This document shows positions 53,119 through 61,474 of a stretch of DNA of 64,000 nucleotides, one piece after another. Below the pieces are notes generated by a model, which saw only the letters and a list, made by a program, of their open reading frames with translations, searched no databases and had not been told where the DNA came from. The stretch's first letter is position 1. The number at the start of each line of letters is the position of its first letter. The stretch comes from Larkinella punicea (lineage in GTDB: Bacteria > Bacteroidota > Bacteroidia > Cytophagales > Spirosomataceae): contig NZ_QOWE01000007.1 of assembly GCF_003334855.1 (NCBI RefSeq), positions 186,001-250,000 of the forward strand, given 5' to 3'. A program made the translations under genes and the position numbers.

Positions 53119-54042
53119 ATGACGAAACCATTTACCGAAAGTTCCCCCTCCGCCCGTGCCCCCCTTCCTGCCCCTGCTGCCAATCGCCGGCTCCTGGCCT
53201 GGCTGTTGCTCATTCTGGTTGCCCTGATCTGGGGAACGTCTTTTATTCTAATTAAACACAGTTTGGGCGTTTTCTCGCCAATGCAGGTCGGAACGGGGCG
53301 GATTTTTCTGGCTTTTCTTTTTTTTCTGCCCTATCTGGTCATTCTGGGAAAAAAGTTTCCGCGTGATCGCTGGCTTCCGTTGCTGGGTTCGGGGATGCTC
53401 GGCTACCTGATTCCCGCCGTTCTGTTTGCCACCGCCGGTGCTCACCTGAACAGTTCGCTGGCCGGCACACTGAATGCCCTCAGCCCGCTGTTTACGTTTC
53501 TGATCGGGGTCATTCTGTTTCGCGGACGGGCCAAACTCCTCCAGGTCGGCGGTATTCTGCTGGGATTTGCCGGATCGGTGTTTCTGGTGTTTTTTAGCGC
53601 TACGGGTTCTTTTTCCTTCAACGGTTACGCATTTCTGATTGTCCTGGCCACGCTTTGTTACGGTTTCAACATCAACATTGTTTCCCGGTATCTGAGTGAC
53701 CTGCCCGCCCTGCTGTCGACCGCATCGACCTTTGCCATGGTGGGCCCCATTGCCCTGCTCGGGCTGGCCACCACCGACTTCCCGACGCGGGTGGCGGCTC
53801 CGGGTTCAACGCCCGCCCTGTTGATGCTGCTTACACTCGGCATGGTCGGTTCCGGTTTTGCCACCATCCTGTTTAATCGGATTATTCAGTTAACTTCCGG
53901 CGTTTTTGCTTCCACCGTAACCTACCTCATTCCGGTAGTAGCCGTGCTTTGGGGGCTTTTCGACGGCGAACCACTCCACTGGCCGCAGGTTGCCGGTATG
54001 GGAATTTGCCTGTTGGGTGTATATTTGATCAATAAAAAGTGA
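53119..54042 (+). CDS. EamA/DMT-family transporter
   Basis: A 307-residue inner membrane protein with about ten helices in two EamA halves. Seen: LILVALIWGTSFILIKHSLG, GTLNALSPLFTFLIGVILFR and the second half ending TYLIPVVAVLWGLFDGEPL H WPQVAGMGICLLGVYLINK. Known: DMT transporters export amino acids or metabolites; substrate unreadable. 31 bp before the biotin carrier gene, so possibly co-transcribed. Confidence 0.93.
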   Translation: MTKPFTESSPSARAPLPAPAANRRLLAWLLLILVALIWGTSFILIKHSLGVFSPMQVGTGRIFLAFLFFLPYLVILGKKFPRDRWLPLLGSGMLGYLIPAVLFATAGAHLNSSLAGTLNALSPLFTFLIGVILFRGRAKLLQVGGILLGFAGSVFLVFFSATGSFSFNGYAFLIVLATLCYGFNINIVSRYLSDLPALLSTASTFAMVGPIALLGLATTDFPTRVAAPGSTPALLMLLTLGMVGSGFATILFNRIIQLTSGVFASTVTYLIPVVAVLWGLFDGEPLHWPQVAGMGICLLGVYLINKK

Positions 54043-54073
54043 GCGTTAGCCCATTTCTTAATTCCTTCCATCT

Positions 54074-54574
54074 ATGTTTCGTGCTTCCGTCAACGATCAG
54101 CCCCCGTTTGAAATCGATTTTACGGGTGATCTCCCGGTTTTGAATGGCCAACCCCTGACGTGGGATCTGGCCCGGCTGAACGACCGGATGTTTCACATTC
54201 TGTACCAGAATCGTTCGTATACGGCTGAAATTCTCGATCTGAACCCGACGGAAAAAACCGCTACGATAAAAATCAACCAGGCGATTCACCAGATCGCCCT
54301 GAAAGACCGTTTCGACCTGTTGCTGGAACAAATGGGCATGAGCACGGCCAGCCTGACCAAAATCAACGACATCAAAGCGCCCATGCCCGGCCTGATTCTG
54401 AGCCTCAGCGTTCAACCCGGCGACACGGTTCACAAAGGCGATACGGTGTTGATTCTGGAAGCCATGAAAATGGAAAACGTCATTAAGTCCCCCACTGACG
54501 GCACCATCAAAACCGTCAGGATCAGCCGGGGCCAAACCGTCGAGAAAAACCAGGTTTTAGTCGAATTCAGTTAA
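54074..54574 (+). CDS. Biotin carboxyl carrier protein
   Basis: A 166-residue biotin/lipoyl-attachment protein. Seen: a beta-rich N-terminal domain (about 1-95) and a biotinyl domain (about 100-166) with IKAPMPGLILSLSVQPGDTV and the site EAMKMEN, biotinylated Lys132. The carboxylase partner (acyl-CoA carboxylase or oxaloacetate decarboxylase type) is not in the window. BirA at 40762 could modify it. The stop lies inside the left arm of a hairpin repeat. Confidence 0.92.
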   Translation: MFRASVNDQPPFEIDFTGDLPVLNGQPLTWDLARLNDRMFHILYQNRSYTAEILDLNPTEKTATIKINQAIHQIALKDRFDLLLEQMGMSTASLTKINDIKAPMPGLILSLSVQPGDTVHKGDTVLILEAMKMENVIKSPTDGTIKTVRISRGQTVEKNQVLVEFS

Positions 54575-54663
54575 GCGTGATGAGTGATGAGTGAAGAATT
54601 GGCTGACGCATTCTGTCACAGGAACCTTTTTAACTCATAACTCTTCACTCTTCACTCTTAACT
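54569..54663. repeat. Tandem-word hairpin with GGCTGACGC core
   Basis: 32-base arms 54569-54600 and 54632-54663 are complementary with 6 mismatches and made of gagtgaa / cttcactc words. The core GGCTGACGC (54601-54609) follows the left arm directly, as in the hairpin at 8650. The carrier-protein stop codon is inside the left arm. Confidence 0.8.
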
Positions 54664-54668
54664 TTTGC

Positions 54669-54676
54669 TATATTTG
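54669..54676 (+). promoter_or_regulatory. Candidate -7 element of pyrH
   Basis: TATATTTG matches TAnnTTTG, 17 bp before ATG 54694. It lies immediately after the hairpin. Confidence 0.5.
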
Positions 54677-54693
54677 CCGCCAAACTTTCCTTC

Positions 54694-55410
54694 ATGACTC
54701 AACTAAAATATAAACGCATTCTGCTCAAGCTTAGCGGAGAAGCTTTAAGCGGAGACAAAGGGTACGGCATCGACCCAACGGTTTTGGATGCCTACAGTCT
54801 GGAAATCAAGCAAGTGGTTGAAATGGGCGTTCAGGTTGCCATCGTCATCGGCGGAGGCAATATTTTCCGGGGAATCCAGGGCGAACGCAGCGGGATGGAC
54901 CGGGTTCAGGGCGACTACATGGGCATGCTGGCGACCGTTATCAACGCCATGGCCATCCAGAGTTCGCTCGAACAACACGGGTTGTATACGCGCGTGATGT
55001 CGGCCATCAAGATGGAACAGGTTTGCGAACCCTATGTGCGTCGCCGGGCCGTCCGTCACCTCGAAAAAGGCCGCATTGTCATCTTCGGGGCCGGAACGGG
55101 CAATCCCTACTTCACCACCGACACCACCGCCAGCCTGCGGGCCATCGAAGTGGAAGCGGATGTGGTCTTGAAAGGTACCAAAGTGGATGGTGTCTACACC
55201 GCCGATCCGTTCAAGGACAAAACCGCCACCCGGTTTACTACCATTTCGTTTCAGGATGTTTACGAAAAGAAACTGAACGTAATGGACCTGACGGCTTTTA
55301 CGTTATGCAAAGAAAATAACCTCCCCATCATCGTTTTCGACATGAACAAGTCCGGCAACCTGATCCGGCTGGTCGAAGGAGATGACATCGGGACACTGAT
55401 TACTGGCTAA
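54694..55410 (+). CDS. pyrH: UMP kinase
   Basis: A 238-residue amino-acid-kinase-fold enzyme (EC 2.7.4.22) making UDP. Seen: [69 protein letters not shown] and [18 protein letters not shown]. Typical length. The gene for ribosome recycling factor follows, a conserved order. Confidence 0.98.
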   Translation: MTQLKYKRILLKLSGEALSGDKGYGIDPTVLDAYSLEIKQVVEMGVQVAIVIGGGNIFRGIQGERSGMDRVQGDYMGMLATVINAMAIQSSLEQHGLYTRVMSAIKMEQVCEPYVRRRAVRHLEKGRIVIFGAGTGNPYFTTDTTASLRAIEVEADVVLKGTKVDGVYTADPFKDKTATRFTTISFQDVYEKKLNVMDLTAFTLCKENNLPIIVFDMNKSGNLIRLVEGDDIGTLITG

Positions 55411-55442
55411 AACACTGCTGAACTTTATTACCAGGAATGAAA

Positions 55443-55504
55443 AATAATAAACATCGAATGATAAATGTAAAACGCACGCACTTTATCATTTTACATTTAT
55501 TATT
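55443..55504. repeat. Imperfect hairpin between pyrH and frr
   Basis: 23-base arms 55443-55465 and 55482-55504 (aataataaa / tttattatt ends), with 4 mismatches and a cgcacgcac loop. It precedes the frr leader. Confidence 0.6.
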
Positions 55505-55531
55505 AGACATTTGATATTTACTATTCAAGAA

Positions 55532-56092
55532 ATGGAAGAGATTGAGCTATATCTCGAGGACGCCCGGGATACGATGGAAAAGGCGTTGAAACATTTGAAT
55601 ATCGAGTTATCCAAAATTCGGGCAGGCAAAGCGTCGCCCTCGATGCTGGACGGCCTTCAGGTGGAGTATTACGGCATGAATTCTCCCATCCACAACGTCG
55701 CTTCCGTCACCACCCCCGACGCCCGAACCATCGCCATCAAGCCTTTTGAAAAAAAGATGATTGGCGAAATCGAGAAAGCCATCCGAAACAGTAACCTCGG
55801 CCTGTCACCGACCAACGACGGTGAAAACATCCGGCTGAACATTCCCGCCCTGACCGAAGAACGTCGCCGGGATCTGGTGAAGAAAGTCAAGGCCGAAATC
55901 GAGGTAGCCAAGGTCAACATCCGCAACATCCGGAAAGACACCAACGAAGGCATTCGCAAACTGACCAAGGAAGGCGTTTCGGAAGATGAGGTGAAGAAAG
56001 GGGAAGAGAAAGTTCAGAAACTCACCGACAGCCACATCGCCAAAATCGACGATATTTTTGCTGCGAAGGAAAAAGACATCATGGTGGTTTAA
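55532..56092 (+). CDS. frr: Ribosome recycling factor
   Basis: A 186-residue factor that splits post-termination ribosomes with EF-G. Seen: ALKHLNIELSKIRAGKASPS, YYGMNSPIHNVASVTTPDAR, NLGLSPTNDGENIRLNIPAL, TEERRRDLVKKVKAEIE and DSHIAKIDDIFAAKEKDIM. Length matches the family (about 185) from ATG 55532; the open frame begins 7 codons earlier. Second gene after pyrH, though the 121-bp gap with a hairpin may uncouple them. Confidence 0.98.
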   Translation: MEEIELYLEDARDTMEKALKHLNIELSKIRAGKASPSMLDGLQVEYYGMNSPIHNVASVTTPDARTIAIKPFEKKMIGEIEKAIRNSNLGLSPTNDGENIRLNIPALTEERRRDLVKKVKAEIEVAKVNIRNIRKDTNEGIRKLTKEGVSEDEVKKGEEKVQKLTDSHIAKIDDIFAAKEKDIMVV

Positions 56093-56094
56093 TA

Positions 56095-56174
56095 GGAACA
56101 CGGATGAAGCGGATTGGGCGGATTTGCGCAGATAAAATCCGTTTTGATCCGTTCAATCCGATTTATCCGCGTTC
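56095..56174. repeat. Hairpin of cggat words after frr
   Basis: 29-base arms 56095-56123 and 56146-56174 are complementary with 5 mismatches, made of cggat/atccg words. A normal terminator follows at 56199. Confidence 0.75.
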
Positions 56175-56198
56175 CAATTCCTCAAAACGTTTTATCAA

Positions 56199-56235
56199 AA
56201 AAACCGCCCAGTCTGATCACCAGTGGGCGGTTTTT
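56199..56235. terminator. Bidirectional terminator
   Basis: aaaaaccgccca (56199-56210) pairs perfectly with tgggcggttttt (56224-56235). It sits between frr and the convergent SusD gene. Confidence 0.92.
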
Positions 56236-56261
56236 CGTTTTAATGATCTTGAGAAAAGATC

Positions 56262-57947
56262 TTAGTAACTGTCGTTCTGCTTCAGATAACCGGGCAGGTT
56301 CGACGCACCATCGATGGCCGTTTGCGGGATCGGGAAAATCCGTTTCATCCTGTCGCTATTGGTCTTTTCCGTCCACTTGTCCTCGTACTTGCCAAACCGG
56401 ACCATGTCCGTCCGGCGCAGCATTTCCCAGTAGAATTCAAACCCGCGTTCCCGATACAAAAGATCCAGCGACATGGAGGTCAGCGCCGGGGGCGGTGTGG
56501 TGGCCGTCCGGGCCGCCCGAACGAGATTGACATCGGCCAGCGCACTGGCGGCATCACCACTCTTGCGAAGTTTGGCTTCCGCCCGCATCATGTACACATC
56601 AGCCAGCCGCAGGATAATGATGTCGGCTTCGCCAAAATTCCGGCCACTGACCGACTTTTTGCTGAACTCGTATTTTTCGACCCGGTAGCCGGTGTTGTAG
56701 TTGCTACCCGCCACGGTGAAGTCGATCTGCTCCGTGAAGTCGACGGCCTGGGTTGGGCGGTTCCGGGTGTCGTGGAACAGCTTGGCGACCTTGTATTTGC
56801 CGTCCGCGCATTTCAAAAACACGCCGTTCCGACGAATCAAACCGTATTGTTGTCCGCGCAAAATTCCCCGGTTGATGTTAAAATTCGCTTCTGCTACGCA
56901 CGAATCGGCCGGGTTGGTATAAATCGACAGGTTCTGTTTGTAAAACCGCGGATCGACCGACGGGTCATTCGGCGCATAGGCATTCACCCAGGTCCGGTAG
57001 TAATCGGGCGTAATGCCCGGTCCGTCGGTTCCGTTGGCGTTGGGATAGGCCGGTAGCGGAAACTGATCGCCGGACAGGGAGAAGTAGGCCATCCGGTTAT
57101 GACCGTTCAGGTCAGCCCGCTGATCGACGGCAAAAATCAACTCCTTGTTGGTGTTGTTGTCCGAATTGAAAATCGAAAAGTAATCCCGCGACAGTTGGTA
57201 CTGCCCCGAATTAATGATCTTGTCGGTGTATTCGACGACCTTATCCATGTCTTCCGGTTTGAACGTGAACTGAGCCGCATACCGATCCCGATACACAGCC
57301 GCATTCAGATACAATCGGGCCAGCAGCCCCCAAACCGCCCCTTTCGTCAGCCGACCGGGACCGACCGCTGTTTCCAGATTTGGTTCAACGGCCAGCAGTT
57401 CGTTTTTGATGTACTCCACTGCCTGCTCACCCCGCAGAATGGTTGAATTTTCGCCCAGATCGTCCTTGACAAACACCAGCCCGAACAGGTCCAGCGTCAG
57501 CAGCGAATAATACGCCCGCATACCCCGCGCTTCCGCCAGGTACGTTTTGGAAACCGGATCATTCAAAGTCGGCAGCGTATTGATGGCGGTAATGGACCGC
57601 GAAACGCCCTGCAAAATCAGGTTCCAGGTATTGCGCAGGTTGGGGTCGGTGCTGGTGTGCGTGTGCTGGTGCATCGCCAGATAAATACCGTTATCACCCC
57701 AGTCCGTACCACCCCGATACGGCAGAATGGCCTCGTCCGTCGAGATTTCCTGAAGCGCGAAGTAGTTGGTATGCAGGAAAATATCCGGTAGCCGGGCATA
57801 CACCGGCGCAATGATTCCATCGGCAGCCTGCCGGTCGGAAAGGCCCGAAGCCGAGGCTTCGTCCAACACATTCTCGGACAGATTCGTACAGCCATTGAGG
57901 ACGTACAGACCTGCCAGCATGACGGTTAATATGACTTTCTTTTTCAT
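56262..57947 (-). CDS. SusD/RagB-family outer membrane lipoprotein
   Basis: A 561-residue surface lipoprotein. Seen: lipoprotein signal with Cys20 (GLYVLNGCTNLSENVLDE); helical TPR-like core (AEARGMRAYYSLLTLDLFGL); the SusD C-terminal region IIILRLADVYMMRAEAKLRK and LYRERGFEFYWEMLRRTDMV; and the end IFPIPQTAIDGASNLPGYLK. It follows SusC on the minus strand with an 84-bp gap containing a hairpin. Partner of the transporter at 58032; substrate capture for the GH2 locus. Confidence 0.96.
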   Translation of the reverse strand: MKKKVILTVMLAGLYVLNGCTNLSENVLDEASASGLSDRQAADGIIAPVYARLPDIFLHTNYFALQEISTDEAILPYRGGTDWGDNGIYLAMHQHTHTSTDPNLRNTWNLILQGVSRSITAINTLPTLNDPVSKTYLAEARGMRAYYSLLTLDLFGLVFVKDDLGENSTILRGEQAVEYIKNELLAVEPNLETAVGPGRLTKGAVWGLLARLYLNAAVYRDRYAAQFTFKPEDMDKVVEYTDKIINSGQYQLSRDYFSIFNSDNNTNKELIFAVDQRADLNGHNRMAYFSLSGDQFPLPAYPNANGTDGPGITPDYYRTWVNAYAPNDPSVDPRFYKQNLSIYTNPADSCVAEANFNINRGILRGQQYGLIRRNGVFLKCADGKYKVAKLFHDTRNRPTQAVDFTEQIDFTVAGSNYNTGYRVEKYEFSKKSVSGRNFGEADIIILRLADVYMMRAEAKLRKSGDAASALADVNLVRAARTATTPPPALTSMSLDLLYRERGFEFYWEMLRRTDMVRFGKYEDKWTEKTNSDRMKRIFPIPQTAIDGASNLPGYLKQNDSY

Positions 57948-57961
57948 GATTTTTGCGCTCC

Positions 57962-58013
57962 CAACCCCCTAAAGGGGGCTTTAACCCGATGTGTTAGCCC
58001 CTTTAGGGGGTTG
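57962..58013. repeat. CCCCTAAAGGGG-type hairpin between susC and susD
   Basis: caaccccctaaagggggct (from 57962) pairs with the arm 57997-58013 with one bulged base; the loop is about 15-17 bases. Same core word as the inverted repeat at 8762-8862. On the minus strand it lies between the SusC stop and the SusD start. Confidence 0.8.
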
Positions 58014-58031
58014 AGGGTGTTAATTTTAGGA

Positions 58032-61000
58032 TTAAAAAGTAAGATTCAGGCCCAAAACGAACGTTTTGGCTTTCGGGTAGCTGAGGTAGTCGATGCCGTA
58101 GGAGGAAATGCCGTTGACCGTCCGGTCCGTATTCACCTCGGGGTCATACCCGTCGTACTTGGTAATCACAAACAGATTCTGGCCCGTGGCCGACAAGCGG
58201 ATTCCGGAAACCCAGCGGTTGATGCCGAGCAGCTTGGGGCTGAGGTTGTAGCCAAGCGACAGGTTGTTGAGCCGCAGATAAGAACCGTTTTTCAGGTAGC
58301 GCGACGAAACCGGTGCCGAGTTGTTGATCGACTCGTTGGCATACTGGATGGCTTCAGGCGTGGTATTCAACCCCTTCGACAACCGCAGTTTGTAGAAATT
58401 GGAGTTGGCGGTATTGTCGTACAGTTTGTTGCCCGAAACGCCGTTGAAATTCACCGCCAGATCGAAGCCTTTGTAGGCCACGTTGCTGTTGAAGTTGAAC
58501 TGTTTTGTGGGCAGGGCGCTTCCCACGGCCACCCGGTCTTTGTCCGTCACAATGCCGTCGCCGTCCACATCGCGGAAGGTGCTGATGCCTTTGTCGTCAA
58601 AACCGGTGAATTCCTTGAGGAAAAAGGTGCCGATGGGCTGGCCGTTCACGTAGCCATTGATGGTGGCCGACGTCAGACCGGAACCGGAAGCCGAGCCGGA
58701 CGGAATGACGGTATACGGCGAATTTTTCACCTCGTTGTCGATGAACGTAACATTCCCGCCAATGTCGAACCGGAAACCGTTCAGGTTGGCATAGCGGTAA
58801 TTCAGATCCAGTTCAACACCCTGGTTGGTGATCGTCATGTCCGGCACGTTGGTCCAGAACGTACCCGCCGGTTGAACGGGGTCAGCCGGGATCACTTCCA
58901 GCAGAATGTTGTTGGAGACTTTCCGGAAATAATCGACCGAGCCCGACAGAGCCCCTTTGAACAAGGCGAAATCCAGACCGATGTCGGTTTGGGAAGACAC
59001 CTCCCACTGAATGTCCGGGTTGGCCAGCCGCGAATACGACGTTCCGGCGGGATACGGCCCCGTGGGAGCCAGCGGATAACTTGTTGTGGCCGACACCTGC
59101 GAGGTAAACAACGCCTGCGTGATTTTCGACGGGATTTCCTGATTACCGGTTTGTCCCCAGCCCGCCCGCAGTTTCAGATCAGAGAACGGCCCCGATTTCA
59201 GGAACGCTTCTTCCGACAACCGCCAGCCTACCGAGAACGATGGAAAAATACCGTACTTGTTGTTGGACCCAAACTTGGACGAGCCATCGGCCCGCACCGT
59301 GGCCGTCATCAGGTATTTGTCGTTGTACTGGTAATTGACGCGGGAGAAGAACGACTGAAGCTCATTTTCCAGGGCGTATCCGCCGGGGCGGTTATTGGCC
59401 AGCGTCAGATCCTGCCCCAGACCGGGGTTGTAGATCGGCTCGATGGGCGAAATCGGAAATTTGTTGATGCTCGAACTGCGTTCCTGCACAAAAATCTTCT
59501 GGTACGAATGCCCCAGCAAAGCCGTGAGGTTGTGCTTCGTGGTCGACAAAGTATACGTGAAGTAATTCTCGATCAACACGTTGCGATTGGTTTTGTAAAT
59601 GGTTTCCAGCCGACCATCCTGCAAAGGAACCGCGTTGGGCAACGACTGCAAATCCCGCACCGAACTGGAGTTGTCAACGCCCAGGTTGAGTTTGTACACC
59701 AGATCTTTCGTGATTTTGAACGACGGCGAAATATTCCCGATCACCCGGTTGATGGTGGTTACATCCTTTTCCAGTTTCAGCGGAATCAGCGGATTTACCC
59801 CACTCTGGTATTTGAAGGGCTCGCCGTTGGCATCGTAGGCCGGCAGCGTCGGATTGGCGGAAATCGCCCCGCCCAGCAGGCTTTCGACCGGTGGACGGCG
59901 GCTGTAGGTGCTGGTTGCATTCAGGTTGACATCCACATTCAGGCGGTCTTCCATGAATTTCTGCGACACATTGATCCGTCCCGTATACCGTTTGAATTCG
60001 CTGTTTTTCAGGATACCGTCCTGGTCCTGAATCCCGAACGAACCATAATACGTCAGCTTTTCGGCTCCTCCGCCAAACGAAACGTTGTGGTTCTGGGTAT
60101 AGGCCGTCTGCGTAATTTCCTTCTGCCAGTCGGTCGATGCCTTGAAATCTTCCAGCACCCCGCCTACGGCCGGAACCTGGCGCCGGTATTCATCCGCCGA
60201 ATACACCGGCAACGCCCGCGTCAGGTTCGAGATGCCCAGACTGGACGATACATTGAAGGTCGAAAAACCGGATTTGCCTTTCTTGGTCGTGATCAACACC
60301 ACGCCGTTCGCCCCCCGCGAACCATAAATAGCAGTAGCCGAAGCATCTTTCAACACGTCGATCGACTCGATGTCCTGCGGGTTCAGAAAATTCAGCGGGT
60401 TGGAGGTTCCACCCGTACTGGAGTTGTCGAGCGCAATCCCGTCCAGCACAAAGAGGGGTGTACTGCCCGTCCGAACCCCACCCGGACCCCGGATTGTAAT
60501 ATTCTGAGCACCACCCGGTTCGCCACTGGCTGAGGTGACGTTGACCCCGGCCACTTTTCCCTGGAGAAGCTGCTCCGGCGAGTTAATGATCCCCTTGTTA
60601 AAATCGGCACTTTTGATCGACTTCACCGAACCGGTCATGTCTTTTTTGGCCGCACTCCCGTAGCCGATGACCACCACCTGCGACAGTTCCGACGCCGATG
60701 CCTTGAGAGAGACATTGATTGTGCTCTGGTTGCCGACCGCTATTTCCTGCGAAACAAAACCGATGAAACCAAACACCAGGACGGCATTGCCTTCCGGCAC
60801 GGCAATCCGGTAATCGCCGTTGGCGTCCGTTGTGGTTCCGCGCTGGGTTCCTTTCAGAACGACACTGCAACCCGCCAGGGCCTCGTTCGTCAGGGCATCC
60901 GTCACCCGCCCGCTGACGGTGACATCGGCGCCCGGTCGTTCAGCCTGAAAACTAGACGTTTTAATCGTTGCCAAGGCCTGGCTTTTGCCCTCGACCGCCA

Positions 61001-61046
61001 GCAGCGTTAGGGCGAGCAGGACACAGCAAAGTCTCCTCCAGTGCAT
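58032..61046 (-). CDS. SusC/RagA-family TonB-linked outer membrane protein
   Basis: A full-length SusC transporter of 1004 residues from ATG 61046. Seen: signal peptide (LLALTLLAVEGKSQA); carboxypeptidase-like domain (VTVSGRVTDALTNEALAGCS ... LVFGFIGFVSQEIAVG); plug with VVVIGYGSAAKKDMTGSVKS, SPEQLLQGKVAGVNVTSASG and the SusC motif ATAIYGSRGANGVVLITTKK; barrel with RADGSSKFGSNNKYGIFPSF, YLRLNNLSLGYNL and the last strand KTFVLGLNLTF. Known role: import of glycan fragments with SusD. A GH2 enzyme gene lies 429 bp upstream on the same strand, pointing to a beta-linked sugar substrate. Confidence 0.97.
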   Translation of the reverse strand: MHWRRLCCVLLALTLLAVEGKSQALATIKTSSFQAERPGADVTVSGRVTDALTNEALAGCSVVLKGTQRGTTTDANGDYRIAVPEGNAVLVFGFIGFVSQEIAVGNQSTINVSLKASASELSQVVVIGYGSAAKKDMTGSVKSIKSADFNKGIINSPEQLLQGKVAGVNVTSASGEPGGAQNITIRGPGGVRTGSTPLFVLDGIALDNSSTGGTSNPLNFLNPQDIESIDVLKDASATAIYGSRGANGVVLITTKKGKSGFSTFNVSSSLGISNLTRALPVYSADEYRRQVPAVGGVLEDFKASTDWQKEITQTAYTQNHNVSFGGGAEKLTYYGSFGIQDQDGILKNSEFKRYTGRINVSQKFMEDRLNVDVNLNATSTYSRRPPVESLLGGAISANPTLPAYDANGEPFKYQSGVNPLIPLKLEKDVTTINRVIGNISPSFKITKDLVYKLNLGVDNSSSVRDLQSLPNAVPLQDGRLETIYKTNRNVLIENYFTYTLSTTKHNLTALLGHSYQKIFVQERSSSINKFPISPIEPIYNPGLGQDLTLANNRPGGYALENELQSFFSRVNYQYNDKYLMTATVRADGSSKFGSNNKYGIFPSFSVGWRLSEEAFLKSGPFSDLKLRAGWGQTGNQEIPSKITQALFTSQVSATTSYPLAPTGPYPAGTSYSRLANPDIQWEVSSQTDIGLDFALFKGALSGSVDYFRKVSNNILLEVIPADPVQPAGTFWTNVPDMTITNQGVELDLNYRYANLNGFRFDIGGNVTFIDNEVKNSPYTVIPSGSASGSGLTSATINGYVNGQPIGTFFLKEFTGFDDKGISTFRDVDGDGIVTDKDRVAVGSALPTKQFNFNSNVAYKGFDLAVNFNGVSGNKLYDNTANSNFYKLRLSKGLNTTPEAIQYANESINNSAPVSSRYLKNGSYLRLNNLSLGYNLSPKLLGINRWVSGIRLSATGQNLFVITKYDGYDPEVNTDRTVNGISSYGIDYLSYPKAKTFVLGLNLTF

Positions 61047-61474
61047 TGTAAATGGAGGAGAAAAAGAGTAGAAAATCATCATATAGGTAGAAAGTTAAAT
61101 GGTGACAAAGGTCTCGGAATCTGTGCAATTCCAATTCTTTCGCCAAATATTTAAAAATAATTTAATATATCTAGCAACACCAGATTACTCCTACCCCTAA
61201 CCCAGAAATTTGCTCACCCGGAAAGGCAGCATTCGGCTGGCTCTATACACAATACCCAGCGAAGTTGTATCTATTTCCTGCTAATCAGCACGGTTTTCAC
61301 CATCCGGGGCCGAGTTATGTGGTCGGTCAGATGAACAAATGAAGAAACATGGCAAGCGAAAAAAAACTATAAACTCCCTGAAATATAAATTGCTTGCCAA
61401 AACATGCATCATTGCAAAAATTACTGTTGTTACGATTTTGTTATCTTTAAAATTACCCTGCCACAGTTGGATTT
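61047..61474. other. Gap of 428 bp between GH2 and SusC genes
   Basis: AT-rich in the middle (61120-61180). Holds a probable SusC promoter on the minus strand at its left side. No coding frame, repeat or clear terminator for the GH2 gene is seen. Confidence 0.55.
61106..61134 (-). promoter_or_regulatory. Candidate promoter of susC
   Basis: CAAAGGTC at 61106-61113 reads GACCTTTG on the minus strand (one base off TAnnTTTG), with TTG (CAA at 61132-61134) 18 bases upstream. This would leave a leader of about 55 bases. Confidence 0.35.

Noticed and set aside
58011-60533. Open frame of 840 codons antisense to the SusC gene
   Set aside because: It lies entirely opposite a clear SusC gene, has Arg/Gln/Val-rich translation with no domain, and is explained by codon bias of the sense gene.
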